This document shows, one piece after another, positions 1 to 6,912 of a DNA stretch of 12,141 nucleotides. Both the position numbers and the translations under genes were made by a program. The notes beneath the pieces were generated by a model. That model did no database searches, was not told the DNA's origin, and saw only the letters and a program-made list of their open reading frames with translations. How positions within the stretch are numbered: the first letter of the stretch is position 1; every line of letters begins with the position of its first letter. The DNA is from Thermoplasmata archaeon. Its GTDB lineage: Archaea > Thermoplasmatota > Thermoplasmata > B31-G17. The stretch is taken from positions 1 through 12,141 of the forward strand of contig QMTG01000022.1 of assembly GCA_003649915.1 (NCBI GenBank), in the 5' to 3' direction.

Positions 1-1902
1 CCTAACAGTCTCCAGATTTCTCGGTGCCCTTGTCTCTATTCCGAACTTTCTGTATATGGCAGAAGCCAAATCATAACATTTTGATTCTTCCCCGTGGTTT
101 ATTATTATTTTTTCAGGCCTAGGCTCCATGTTTCTCACGTAATTTAATAGTTGTCTTCTATCCGAATGTCCAGAAAAGCCGTCCACAGTCTCAACATCCA
201 TGTTTATGGGGATTGTTACGGGCTCTCCCATCTTCATGATTACAACTTCTTTCCAGCCTTTCTGTATTTTCCTGCCCAATGTCCCCTCTGCCTGATACCC
301 CACAAATATTAGTGTGTTTTTTGAATCATCAGCCCAGTTTGTAAAATACGAGATTACCGGCCCGCCGTTCATCATGCCCGAGGTTGCAAGTACAATCATA
401 GGATCTGGATCATCAATTATACTCTCTCTTTTTTCCCTGCTATCCACGCGGTTGAAAACCTCAGAAAGAAATGGGTTCTCGCCCTTCTGGAATATTTTTG
501 TGCGGAGGGCGCTGTTCAGATATTCCGGATAAACGGTGTGTATGGCGGTTGCTTCCCATATCATGCCATCAAGATACACAGGCACTGTTGGTATTTCCCC
601 AGAACGCATGAGTTCTTCAAGTACTATCATGACCTCCTGTGACCTTCCAACGGCAAACACAGGTATCAGCACCTTTCCCTTTCTCTCAAGAGTTCTCTTT
701 ATTATGTTTTTGATGTTTTCTACAGCCTCCTGCCTTGTTGGCTGAATATCCCTAGAACCACCATAGGTGGCCTCCATCACAAGCGCCTCTGCCCTCGGAA
801 ACTTATGGATTGCAGGATTAAAAAGCAAGGTTTTCTCATATTTCATATCGCCAGTGAATACAATGTTGTATAACCCCTCGCCTATATGGAAGTGAGCAAT
901 TGCTGAGCCAAGTATGTGACCTGCGTTGTGAAACGTTAGGCGGACGTCTGGCGATATGTCTGTTGTCTCTCCATACTTCAGGGTTATTGTGTGCTTAACC
1001 GCCTCCCTTATATGGGAAGACTCATACGGTGCTTTCTTTCCCTCACCAATAGCTACTTTCAGATAATCGAGTTGCAGTAATGCGCTTAGGTCTCGTGTTG
1101 GAGGAGTGCAGTAAATTGGTCCATTGTACTTATATTTGAATAGAGCAGGCACAATTCCCGAGTGGTCAAGGTGGGCATGTGTGACAACAACAGCGTCTAT
1201 GCTCTCTATGGGCAAGACCTCAGGTATGTTCAAATACGGGGTGCTGTTAGCGTTGGAGACGTCAAGACCACAGTCTATTAGTATCTTGCTATCCCTAGTC
1301 ATCAATAAGGAAGCGCTTCTTCCCACCTGCAGATAGCCCCCCAGTGCGGTCATCCTTATCCATGTATCCTCGCCCCCTATCTTGTCCCTATTTATCCTTG
1401 TACCAACCTTTTTCAGTATTTTTCTCCTCTCCTCAACAACACTGTGAAGATAATCCCTTATCTCCCTGACAACTTTGGACTCTATAGGCGGGGCTCTCAT
1501 GACTTTGGGCACCCAGCCTGTCTTGGCTTTAATCTCATTTAGCACATCACTCTGGGGTCCAACGATAATGTTTGGGTTTATTGCCTCTATAACAACCTCC
1601 CCTGTTTCTGGTTCAAAATATATGTGCTTAACATCAGCCCCTTTTGGAATTATTTCCAGTATTTTTTCTCGTGCCTCGTCTTCATCTTTTAAAAGCGAAG
1701 GGTCTGGTCTTACAGCGACTCTTCTCTTCAGGGTCATGGCTATATTCTTTATAATATCGGTCTTTTGTGATAACTCCTCCAAGTTTTTTGTGTAAATCAC
1801 AAATATCGGCCCCTCAAAATCTATTTTCGTTATCTCAATACCCGCAGGTACCTTTTCCCTTATAATACCCTCCGCTTTGTGCAGAACCGCTTCAACTCCC
1901 AT
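1..1902 (-). CDS. aCPSF1/FttA, archaeal beta-CASP transcription-termination ribonuclease (3' end cut by window edge)
   Basis: Read directly on the minus strand: 634 uninterrupted codons from ATG at 1902 (MGVEAVLHKAEGIIREK...) to base 1, ending ...APRNLETVR. Known members are about 635 residues, so only a few residues are missing. Residues 1 to about 180 fit the KH-type RNA-binding region. A metallo-beta-lactamase domain follows, with the Zn motif THAHLDHSG near residue 240, then GHILGSA, FTGDMKYE and EATYGG. A beta-CASP insertion and C-terminal VDGFSGHSDRRQL and IINHGEE complete the fold. In archaea this family (FttA) is a 5'-3' exo/endoribonuclease that acts with RNA polymerase to terminate transcription by cutting RNA at U-rich sites. 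An SD-like GGAG lies about 12 nt before the ATG, and a weak TATA-like CATAAAATT at 1928-1936 could give it its own promoter. It lies 79 nt downstream of psmB on the same strand. Confidence 0.96.
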   Translation of the reverse strand, partial: MGVEAVLHKAEGIIREKVPAGIEITKIDFEGPIFVIYTKNLEELSQKTDIIKNIAMTLKRRVAVRPDPSLLKDEDEAREKILEIIPKGADVKHIYFEPETGEVVIEAINPNIIVGPQSDVLNEIKAKTGWVPKVMRAPPIESKVVREIRDYLHSVVEERRKILKKVGTRINRDKIGGEDTWIRMTALGGYLQVGRSASLLMTRDSKILIDCGLDVSNANSTPYLNIPEVLPIESIDAVVVTHAHLDHSGIVPALFKYKYNGPIYCTPPTRDLSALLQLDYLKVAIGEGKKAPYESSHIREAVKHTITLKYGETTDISPDVRLTFHNAGHILGSAIAHFHIGEGLYNIVFTGDMKYEKTLLFNPAIHKFPRAEALVMEATYGGSRDIQPTRQEAVENIKNIIKRTLERKGKVLIPVFAVGRSQEVMIVLEELMRSGEIPTVPVYLDGMIWEATAIHTVYPEYLNSALRTKIFQKGENPFLSEVFNRVDSREKRESIIDDPDPMIVLATSGMMNGGPVISYFTNWADDSKNTLIFVGYQAEGTLGRKIQKGWKEVVIMKMGEPVTIPINMDVETVDGFSGHSDRRQLLNYVRNMEPRPEKIIINHGEESKCYDLASAIYRKFGIETRAPRNLETVR

Positions 1903-1981
1903 AACTTCGCCACTCCTCTTAATTATCAATTTTATGCGCCAATGCCTATTTTCCCATTAGCACGCAGTAGCCTGTGTCATC

Positions 1982-2626
1982 CTAAGCCAGTTTAATTCCG
2001 AGCTTTTCTCCCCTTTTTATTACATCTTTTTCGTCCAGGTACTCAAATCCCTTGCTTGGGGAGATTACTGCCACCTCTATGCCGTCACCAGATGCAGCAT
2101 CTCTTTTCATTGCAGTGCCTATAGCCTTTATCGCTAGGTTAATTGCATCATCCCTTTTCATGTTCTCCGAGTAATCATTCTCAAGAACAGCGTACACGAA
2201 TGGAGAGCCTGAGCCTGTTGTAACATATTTGTCCTCAATAGCGCCACCAGCAGCGTCTAGGGCAAAAACGTGGTTCCCTGTGTAATCATACCCTCCAAGC
2301 ACTAGGGCTACCCAGTACGGTATAAATCTCTGACCGCTCAGTATGTTTGCCATGAGCGTTGCTGCACCATTCACCGTCATGTAGTCTCCCCTTCTCACTC
2401 TGTACAGTGCAACCTCTGCCCTCAAATATCTCGCCAATAACTGAGCATCACCCACAAGTCCCGCCACTGTCAAGCCCAAGTTATCATCTATCTTGAACAG
2501 TTTTTTTGTGACTTTGTGTGCAATCAATGTTCCCATCGTGGCTCTACGCTCTGTTGCGAGCACAACACCGTCCTTAAATGTTAGCCCCACTGTCGTTGTA
2601 CCAGTCTTCATTTTATCCTCGTTCAT
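1982..2626 (-). CDS. psmB: Proteasome beta subunit, catalytic N-terminal-threonine peptidase
   Basis: 214 residues beginning MNEDKMKTG|TTTVGLTFKDG. Autocleavage after Gly9 would expose Thr10 as the catalytic nucleophile; the propeptide is nine residues, close to that of the Thermoplasma beta subunit. Other family signatures are VLATERRATMG with the catalytic Lys in MGTLIAHKVTKKLF, GLVGDAQLLARYLRAE, LDAAGGAIEDKYVTTGSGSPFVY, and the Asp and Ser of RDAASGDGIEVAVI. It forms the beta rings of the 20S proteasome, which degrades unfolded proteins with PAN/Cdc48-type ATPases. The frame stays open to 2689, but that ATG lies only a few bases from the TATA box at 2695-2703 and could not be within its transcript, so 2626 is preferred. 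The alpha subunit is not in the window. Confidence 0.97.
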   Translation of the reverse strand: MNEDKMKTGTTTVGLTFKDGVVLATERRATMGTLIAHKVTKKLFKIDDNLGLTVAGLVGDAQLLARYLRAEVALYRVRRGDYMTVNGAATLMANILSGQRFIPYWVALVLGGYDYTGNHVFALDAAGGAIEDKYVTTGSGSPFVYAVLENDYSENMKRDDAINLAIKAIGTAMKRDAASGDGIEVAVISPSKGFEYLDEKDVIKRGEKLGIKLA

Positions 2627-2694
2627 ATTTACCAACTCATAACCTTTTTTGATAACACATTTTGCCAAAAGCAAATAAGGAGATAACATAAGTT

Positions 2695-2703
2695 GTATTT
2701 AAA
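2695..2703 (-). promoter_or_regulatory. TATA box for psmB
   Basis: On the minus strand the site reads CCTTTAAATACAA, a good match to the archaeal TATA consensus. With the usual spacing of about 25 nt, transcription would start near 2673, giving a leader of about 45 nt before the ATG at 2626. This supports the short form of the protein. Confidence 0.6.
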
Positions 2704-2841
2704 GGTTGCTGAGAAGATGGGATGTAGAATAAATTCCTTATTGACTAACAGATTGCTTGACATAGTCACGCCATAATCTATACATAATAACAATCGCTGC
2801 TTATCCCCTTGTGCTATCATGGTGTATGGCTTTCATCGCCC

Positions 2842-2850
2842 TATATAATA
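2842..2850 (+). promoter_or_regulatory. Alternative TATA box upstream of the 2939 gene
   Basis: TATATAATA lies about 25 nt before an in-frame GTG at 2870, which would add 23 residues to the protein starting at 2939. The stretch 2704-2838 between this site and the psmB promoter shows no ORF or RNA gene that I can support. Confidence 0.35.
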
Positions 2851-2908
2851 TCACAAAATACAGGTAGGGGTGATTAAGTTGATATCCTCTGTAGTCTTTG
2901 CCTCAAAT

Positions 2909-2916
2909 TTTATATG
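2909..2916 (+). promoter_or_regulatory. TATA box for a leaderless transcript starting at 2939
   Basis: AAATTTTATATGTG is centred about 27 nt before ATG 2939. That spacing would place the transcription start at or next to the ATG, giving a leaderless mRNA. No Shine-Dalgarno sequence precedes this ATG, which agrees with that reading. Confidence 0.5.
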
Positions 2917-2938
2917 TGATAATGTATGTTTGCCCTTC

Positions 2939-4087
2939 ATGCATGAAGATCTGCAAAAAATTGCGGGGGCGTATACCACACTAAGAACGCTCCTGCACGT
3001 ATTTAAGGTCGTCATAATAGCCTTTCTCCTCATACTCACAGTAATGATACCTCTTGCAATAATGTCTGCTCCAAAAATTCACGTTTATGTAGACGAAGAA
3101 AGAATATCTTGGTATGCTGATAACTCGTCCTTCATTCTTGCAATACCCATAATCATAGAGAACGGCGGAATATACTCGATAAACGACCTTCAAACATACT
3201 TCACGGTTGTGCTGGATAATATTACATTACTCTCCGAGTGGAATTCTTTAGGCTCTGTAGGGGCTGGAGAGAGAAATGAAAAGACAATATCTTTTTCTTT
3301 CCCTTACGCAGAGACTTTAAGAAATAGTGCAGTGCTTGAGAAAATACTAATAAGTGGAAAGAAAACGCTTGTTTCATTTTCATTCTCACTCCTTTACATG
3401 TACAATCTTATACACTTTTCATTATCGATAGAAAGGGAAGGCTCATGGGAGCCACCAATAAGACTTTATGTGGATAGCGAGAATATAAAGATGGAGTGGG
3501 ACGAAAACGCTGAGCACTGTAATATTAGCATACCATACACAATATTATTTGCTGATTGGCTCCCCGGAAGCATGAAATTCAACATAACCGTGGTTTTCTC
3601 CGGGATTAGTAAAAAAGTTCAATGCGGAGGTTATGCAGACTTGAGTGCTCATGAGGACGTACACGGCATGCTCAATGCTTCCTTTAGCAGAGAAGAAGTT
3701 CTCCACATAATAAGAGGAACAACAATGAATGTTTACCTAAACATTGCCTACGCCATAGGAAACGAAACCATGGAATTGTCGTACAATTTTTCAAGAAGTG
3801 TAGCAATGCTCGAAAACCTGAGCATTAGTGCCAATAGGGGGATTGATGGTGTTTACATAAATACAAATTTTGTTAATGCACTCGGTAATCAGAGTTTTAT
3901 GATAAGAGCAAGGGTGTACAATAGTGAGGGGGACATTGTTGATGAGGTATGGCAGGAGGTATATGCGGAGATGGGCAAGGGGGTCAATGCTACATTGCGT
4001 TCAGAGTGCACAGAGGCGCAAAGTTACGATTTTGAGATTGTGGCAGGGGGCATTGTGGTATACACGGAGCGTGGTAGATTTGGTTGA
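2939..4087 (+). CDS. Single-anchor extracytoplasmic protein with internal beta-rich repeats, function unknown
   Basis: 382 residues from ATG 2939 (405 if the GTG at 2870 is used). A short basic/amphipathic N-terminus leads to one hydrophobic segment at about residues 21-42 (VFKVVIIAFLLILTVMIPLA), probably an uncleaved anchor with the rest outside. The remainder is beta-rich and carries ten N-x-S/T sequons, consistent with surface N-glycosylation. There are internal repeats of about 130 residues: IHVYVDEERISW (about residue 47) resembles IRLYVDSENIKMEW (about 174), each followed by an IP-strand and a YFTVVL/FNITVVF strand; a third, weaker copy begins near LSISANRGIDGVYI. This recalls LEA14/WHy-type or other Ig-like sandwich domains, but I cannot assign a family. 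The end overlaps the next gene, so the two are probably co-transcribed and their products may work together in the membrane. Confidence 0.8.
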   Translation: MHEDLQKIAGAYTTLRTLLHVFKVVIIAFLLILTVMIPLAIMSAPKIHVYVDEERISWYADNSSFILAIPIIIENGGIYSINDLQTYFTVVLDNITLLSEWNSLGSVGAGERNEKTISFSFPYAETLRNSAVLEKILISGKKTLVSFSFSLLYMYNLIHFSLSIEREGSWEPPIRLYVDSENIKMEWDENAEHCNISIPYTILFADWLPGSMKFNITVVFSGISKKVQCGGYADLSAHEDVHGMLNASFSREEVLHIIRGTTMNVYLNIAYAIGNETMELSYNFSRSVAMLENLSISANRGIDGVYINTNFVNALGNQSFMIRARVYNSEGDIVDEVWQEVYAEMGKGVNATLRSECTEAQSYDFEIVAGGIVVYTERGRFG

Positions 4088-4862
4088 TACAATACCCCCA
4101 GTGCCATATAAGGCTGTGAGAAGGAGCGAGAAGAGGCTGAGGGGCGGTATCGGGGAAGGTATTAGAAAGTGCATATACTCAATAATATTTGTGATGGTTT
4201 TGCCATTAATAACCCTCCTCATAGTGCGTGCAGTCCTTGGTCCCTACATGAACTTCCTTGGTATAAGCGGAGTGTCAGAGAGTATAATTAGAAGGTATCG
4301 AATACTTCTTATTACCACTGGGATACCCATAGCAGTGCTATCTTACATTTATGGTTATTTTCAAAGGGGAACATGCTGGAGAGCGGTTGGAGGAGCAGGC
4401 AGTGTACTGCTAAAAATATACTTTATATACGCGCTATTGCATCCCTTTGTATACTACTTAGGCACAAATTATGAGGGTATAAGCATATCGGTATCGCTCT
4501 CCCTCAAAAGCTACTTTCACCTACTGCTCTCCCTCTATGCCCTCTTGGTGGTGTACTACGTTGGTGAATATTTTCTCTATGCGAAAGAGTGGGAGATTTT
4601 CTCCAAGTATAGCGAGGGATATGTATACCCAGAGCCTTACGAGCAAATTATGCGGGAGGGTGAGCAAGTGGCAGGCGATGTACCCACTCATTATTCAGAG
4701 CAGGGTAGTGGCATTGGCCATGGCGGGCATGTTGGTGGGAACAAGGAGGGCAGGGAAGTACATGAGAAAATTGAAGAAGAGTTTGAGGGGAAAAGCGAGT
4801 CGGAGCAAACGAAGGAATCAGAGAGCATAGAGAGCCTTGAGGGGGACAAGCATAGCGAGTGA
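4071..4862 (+). CDS. Four-helix membrane protein with acidic, low-complexity cytoplasmic tail, function unknown
   Basis: About 263 residues. After a basic N-terminus (KAVRRSEKRLRGG) come four hydrophobic segments at roughly residues 35-56, 78-96, 108-130 and 146-168. A hydrophilic tail of about 95 residues is rich in Glu, Ser and Gly (GHGGHVGG, then EKIEEEFEGKSESEQ). No catalytic motif is visible. The start is uncertain: GTG 4071 overlaps the upstream gene by 17 nt, but a GGAG at 4066-4069 is better spaced for TTG 4080, and GTG 4101 is also possible. The open frame extends back to 3924, but that part reads against the upstream gene and is Arg/Trp-rich, so it is excluded. Translational coupling to the upstream surface protein suggests a two-component membrane assembly. 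The tail region is also open on the opposite strand (4648-5202). Confidence 0.75.
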   Translation: MVDLVDTIPPVPYKAVRRSEKRLRGGIGEGIRKCIYSIIFVMVLPLITLLIVRAVLGPYMNFLGISGVSESIIRRYRILLITTGIPIAVLSYIYGYFQRGTCWRAVGGAGSVLLKIYFIYALLHPFVYYLGTNYEGISISVSLSLKSYFHLLLSLYALLVVYYVGEYFLYAKEWEIFSKYSEGYVYPEPYEQIMREGEQVAGDVPTHYSEQGSGIGHGGHVGGNKEGREVHEKIEEEFEGKSESEQTKESESIESLEGDKHSE

Positions 4863-5202
4863 GATCGCAGGCACCTATAGGCTGTGCTCTAGATTTCTTT
4901 TTTGTTTTCAAAGAAACCTTCCCGCCAGCCCACACCTCCATTATTGAGCCGATAAGCACAAGAAATGCACATACCCACGGTATGTTTTTCCTAATCCAAT
5001 ACACTGCAATGGCAACCAGTGCTGTGAACACTGTGACTTTAGCACTCCCAACATGCATGCTAAGACCGTTAACAGAAACAATAACAAAGGTTATCGCTAG
5101 ACCAAGGGCAGGGACGAGTCCAACGAGAAATGCGCTCAGTACCGAGCCAATAACTCCCCTCCAATGACCATATAAACTTCCTGCGATATTCAAAAGCGGC
5201 AC
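4648..5202 (-). CDS. Hydrophobic ORF, probable fragment of a TauE/SafE-like permease, antisense at its 3' end
   Basis: An open frame of 184 codons from GTG 5202 (MPLLNIAGSLYGHW...). Residues 1 to about 105 are convincingly membrane protein: hydrophobic stretches at about 15-48, 57-70 and 75-92 end in a basic KTKKKSR. The last 70 or so residues, rich in Cys, His and Pro, are simply the reverse complement of the acidic tail gene ending at 4862 and are probably not real sequence of this family. A one-base change in the A6 run near 4900 would bring in a stop near 4890, giving a more natural end. The opening VPLLNIAG follows a GIG motif just upstream in another frame, a pattern of TauE/SafE (TSUP) transporters (GIGGGxxxVPxL). 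A TATA-like TTTTATG lies near 5237-5245. It could be a short functional gene, but a decayed one is more likely. Confidence 0.4.
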   Translation of the reverse strand: MPLLNIAGSLYGHWRGVIGSVLSAFLVGLVPALGLAITFVIVSVNGLSMHVGSAKVTVFTALVAIAVYWIRKNIPWVCAFLVLIGSIMEVWAGGKVSLKTKKKSRAQPIGACDLTRYACPPQGSLCSLIPSFAPTRFSPQTLLQFSHVLPCPPCSHQHARHGQCHYPALNNEWVHRLPLAHPPA

Positions 5203-5206
5203 CTTA

Positions 5207-5423
5207 TTATCTGCAGCCTATTCCAAACGTACCGCTCATAAAACCGGAAAATAGCCCTATAAGGGGAAAATTGAGTATATGTGATGCTCTACCATAAAAC
5301 CCACACACTTCCTATTGATAAAGCACATACTATTTTCATCATCCTCGCCATCAGTTTCTTGTGCTCCATGCACGTATTCGCAAAAGCATCATTGCAATCG
5401 CCAACCTTGCAACCTTGCGCCAT
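5207..5423 (-). pseudogene. Frame-disrupted 5' part of the TauE/SafE-like gene
   Basis: Two overlapping short frames upstream of 5202. Frame A, 5423-5289, reads MAQGCKVGDCNDAF..., then a basic helix MEHKKLMARMMK and a hydrophobic stretch, and stops at TAG 5291-5289. Frame B, 5308-5207, reads ...ASHILNFPLIGLFSGFMSG, then TFGIGCR and two stops (TAA TAA), one base before GTG 5202. NFPLIGLFSGFMSGTFGIG resembles the first helix of TauE/SafE transporters, which continues GGxxxVPxL; here VPLL resumes in the next frame 13 nt after GIG instead of the usual 15 or so. An 8-bp tandem duplication (AACCTTGC twice, 5403-5418) lies in frame A. I infer at least two frame breaks; the family assignment rests on motif memory only. 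Confidence 0.35.
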
Positions 5424-5471
5424 TGCATACCGGTGAAATGTTTAATACCAATATTCATCCCTATTTGGGTA

Positions 5472-5966
5472 TCACCTGGAAAAATCGGTGTAAAGACCAA
5501 GTTTACTAGCAGCATCCCTTAGTCTATAACCTTTATCCGTTTCCTTAAGTCCTGTATCCTCAAATGGCGCTGTAAGGACTGCACCGTCCGTGGTTAAAAC
5601 GCCCAGCCCAAGCGTTTTTGTAACCTTAACAACCTTCTTATCATTAAACACGTACTTTACTGCCTCATAGCCGTCCTCACACGCTAGCGGGATTATAGCG
5701 GTGGCATTTGCAAATATACCAGCAGTTGCCCTGTGCCTTTTTCTTTCCTCCACAAGGTCGATAACGCATGATGTGCCTATGGTCTCAATATGTATAACAT
5801 TATACCCGTCTTTCTTCAGCAGATCTGCAAGTTCCTTTGCCTTATCCCTGCCTCCGATTCCGCAGAACCTTATGCAATTGTTGCATGTCCACACAACAAT
5901 TCTATCGTTTTTTGTAATTTCTTTTTTGAGATCTTCATAGGACTTTGATAACAACGAAATAATCAT
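5472..5966 (-). CDS. MetV-like (MTHFR C-terminal family) cysteine protein, copy 2
   Basis: 164 residues, last gene of the redox operon. A Rossmann-like pattern starts with DRIVVWTCNNCIRFCGIGG: Cys28, Cys31 and Cys35 sit after the first strand, followed by KELADLLKKDGYNV. Cys67 (IGTSCVIDL) and Cys96 (IIPLACEDGYEAV) follow. This resembles the N-terminal half of MetV-type proteins (methylenetetrahydrofolate reductase C-terminal family), but the Cys-rich Zn-binding end seen in full-length MetV is absent. The preceding gene is a paralogue that aligns without gaps through Cys67; four Cys (28, 31, 67, 96) are shared and could ligate one Fe-S cluster or Zn. The ATG overlaps the upstream stop (ATGA) with GGAGGTGG just before it. 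In acetogens MetV occurs with MvhD and Hdr proteins, which fits the MvhD-type gene in this operon, but MetF and HdrA are not present here. Substrate unknown. Confidence 0.8.
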   Translation of the reverse strand: MIISLLSKSYEDLKKEITKNDRIVVWTCNNCIRFCGIGGRDKAKELADLLKKDGYNVIHIETIGTSCVIDLVEERKRHRATAGIFANATAIIPLACEDGYEAVKYVFNDKKVVKVTKTLGLGVLTTDGAVLTAPFEDTGLKETDKGYRLRDAASKLGLYTDFSR

Positions 5967-6445
5967 TTTTCCACCTCCATCTTTATCTTCTCCTCTCTCT
6001 GCTCCTCACCTGTGAACAAGGCGTACTCTTTTCCAACATCTCCTTTATACTCTTTGTATGCCATCATGAGCTTTTCCACCCCTAGTTCCCTGTGAAGAAC
6101 AACAAGCCCTTTGGTTTTCGTCCCCCCTATTATTTCTTTATCAGGAAAGACCCTACGAGCGTTTGCTATCCCAGCCTTGCATGCCAAAACTATAATCTTG
6201 TTCACTGCCGTGCTTATGTGCAGGTCACGCAAATACTGCTCAACACATCCCATGGTTACAAGAACCTGATCTGTCACGGTGAAACCATCATTTCTCAATC
6301 TTGACGCAAGTTCGTCTATTTTTCCCTCTCCCCCAGTCCCTATGAACCTCACACATGTGTTACAACTCACTATTGCTATTCTGTCTTTCTTTGACAATCT
6401 CTTCACGATATCCTCGTAGTTTACAGCCTCTGTAAGCGCAACCAT
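5963..6445 (-). CDS. MetV-like (MTHFR C-terminal family) cysteine protein, copy 1
   Basis: 160 residues from ATG 6445, chosen because GGAGGTGA lies about 8 nt upstream; the frame is open to 6550, but the extra Gly/Arg/Ser-rich part reads over the preceding ferredoxin gene. Same fold pattern as the next gene: KKDRIAIVSCNTCVRFIGTGG (Cys28, Cys31), KIDELASRLRNDGFTV, Cys67 in VTMGCVEQYL, Cys89 in IIVLACKAGIANA, and then TKTKGLVVLHRELG. The third Cys of copy 2 (Cys35) is Ile here, so the shared set is four cysteines. The C-terminus is charged (EEQREEKIKMEVEK). The two copies probably form a heterodimer or two alternative electron-accepting subunits; this is inference. No separate Zn-binding C-terminal domain is present. 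Confidence 0.8.
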   Translation of the reverse strand: MVALTEAVNYEDIVKRLSKKDRIAIVSCNTCVRFIGTGGEGKIDELASRLRNDGFTVTDQVLVTMGCVEQYLRDLHISTAVNKIIVLACKAGIANARRVFPDKEIIGGTKTKGLVVLHRELGVEKLMMAYKEYKGDVGKEYALFTGEEQREEKIKMEVEK

Positions 6446-6447
6446 AC

Positions 6448-6912
6448 TCAGATCACCTCCCCGGCCTCGAGAACCCGAAGTGCTGTCCTTGCCCTCCTCG
6501 CCTCTCCATACTCTTCGTATTCCTGATAAACCAACGCCCCCGTGGGACATGCTGCTACACAGGCAGGTAAGTCCCCATCATCAAGTCTATCACTGCACAA
6601 ATTACACTTCATAATCTTTCCATCAGTGCCAAGTTTTGGTATGCCGAACGGACATGCAAGAACACAGTAACCGCAGTTTATGCAGAGTGAATCATCGATT
6701 ATCATTGCACCGTGTTTATTCATCTTAATAGCACTCTCAGGACACACGCGCTGACAGGGGGCATCAGTGCAGTGGGCACAGTGCAATTGTACAGGGTAAA
6801 ATTTCTTCACCCATACCACATAGTTGAGTGCAATTCCGTTCTCCCTCTTGCATGCTTCCAAGCACTCCTCACAGCCCAAGCACCTTTTTTCCACAAGCAG
6901 TACCCTCTTCAC
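6448..6912 (-). CDS. Four-cluster ferredoxin, DmsB/HycB/CooF type
   Basis: 154 residues with sixteen motif cysteines in four groups: CLGCEECLEAC near the N-terminus, CAHCTDAPCQRVCP, CINCGYCVLACP, and CNLCSDR...CVAACP. This is the pattern of electron-transfer subunits with four [4Fe-4S] clusters, such as DmsB, HycB/HydN and CooF, which link a catalytic subunit to a partner. GTG 6912 is preferred over GTG 6918 because it makes a GTGA overlap with the upstream stop, like the other junctions, and GGAGGTG is well spaced before it. There is no Tat or other signal peptide, so it is cytoplasmic. Its place between the MvhD fusion and the MetV-like genes suggests that it wires the complex to them. Confidence 0.9.
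   Translation of the reverse strand: MKRVLLVEKRCLGCEECLEACKRENGIALNYVVWVKKFYPVQLHCAHCTDAPCQRVCPESAIKMNKHGAMIIDDSLCINCGYCVLACPFGIPKLGTDGKIMKCNLCSDRLDDGDLPACVAACPTGALVYQEYEEYGEARRARTALRVLEAGEVI

Noticed and set aside
1982..2689. Longer psmB form from ATG 2689
   Set aside because: That ATG is only a few bases from the TATA box, so it would not be in the transcript, and the propeptide would be atypically long.
3924..4862. Longer form of the four-helix protein from 3924
   Set aside because: The extra 49 residues overlap a well-supported gene and are Arg/Trp-rich, typical of an out-of-frame reading.
5403..5418. Two copies of AACCTTGC as a possible regulatory or CRISPR-like repeat
   Set aside because: Only two 8-bp copies occur with no spacer; a simple tandem duplication in decayed sequence is the better explanation.
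5315..5509. Plus-strand ORF of 64 codons in the gap before the redox operon
   Set aside because: Cys/His/Pro-rich composition, no ribosome-binding site, and it lies antisense to the permease-like fragments and the end of the MetV-like gene.
5963..6550. Longer form of MetV-like copy 1 starting at 6550
   Set aside because: The first 35 residues overlap the end of the ferredoxin gene and are Gly/Arg/Ser-rich; ATG 6445 has a strong Shine-Dalgarno site and makes the two paralogues align from the start.
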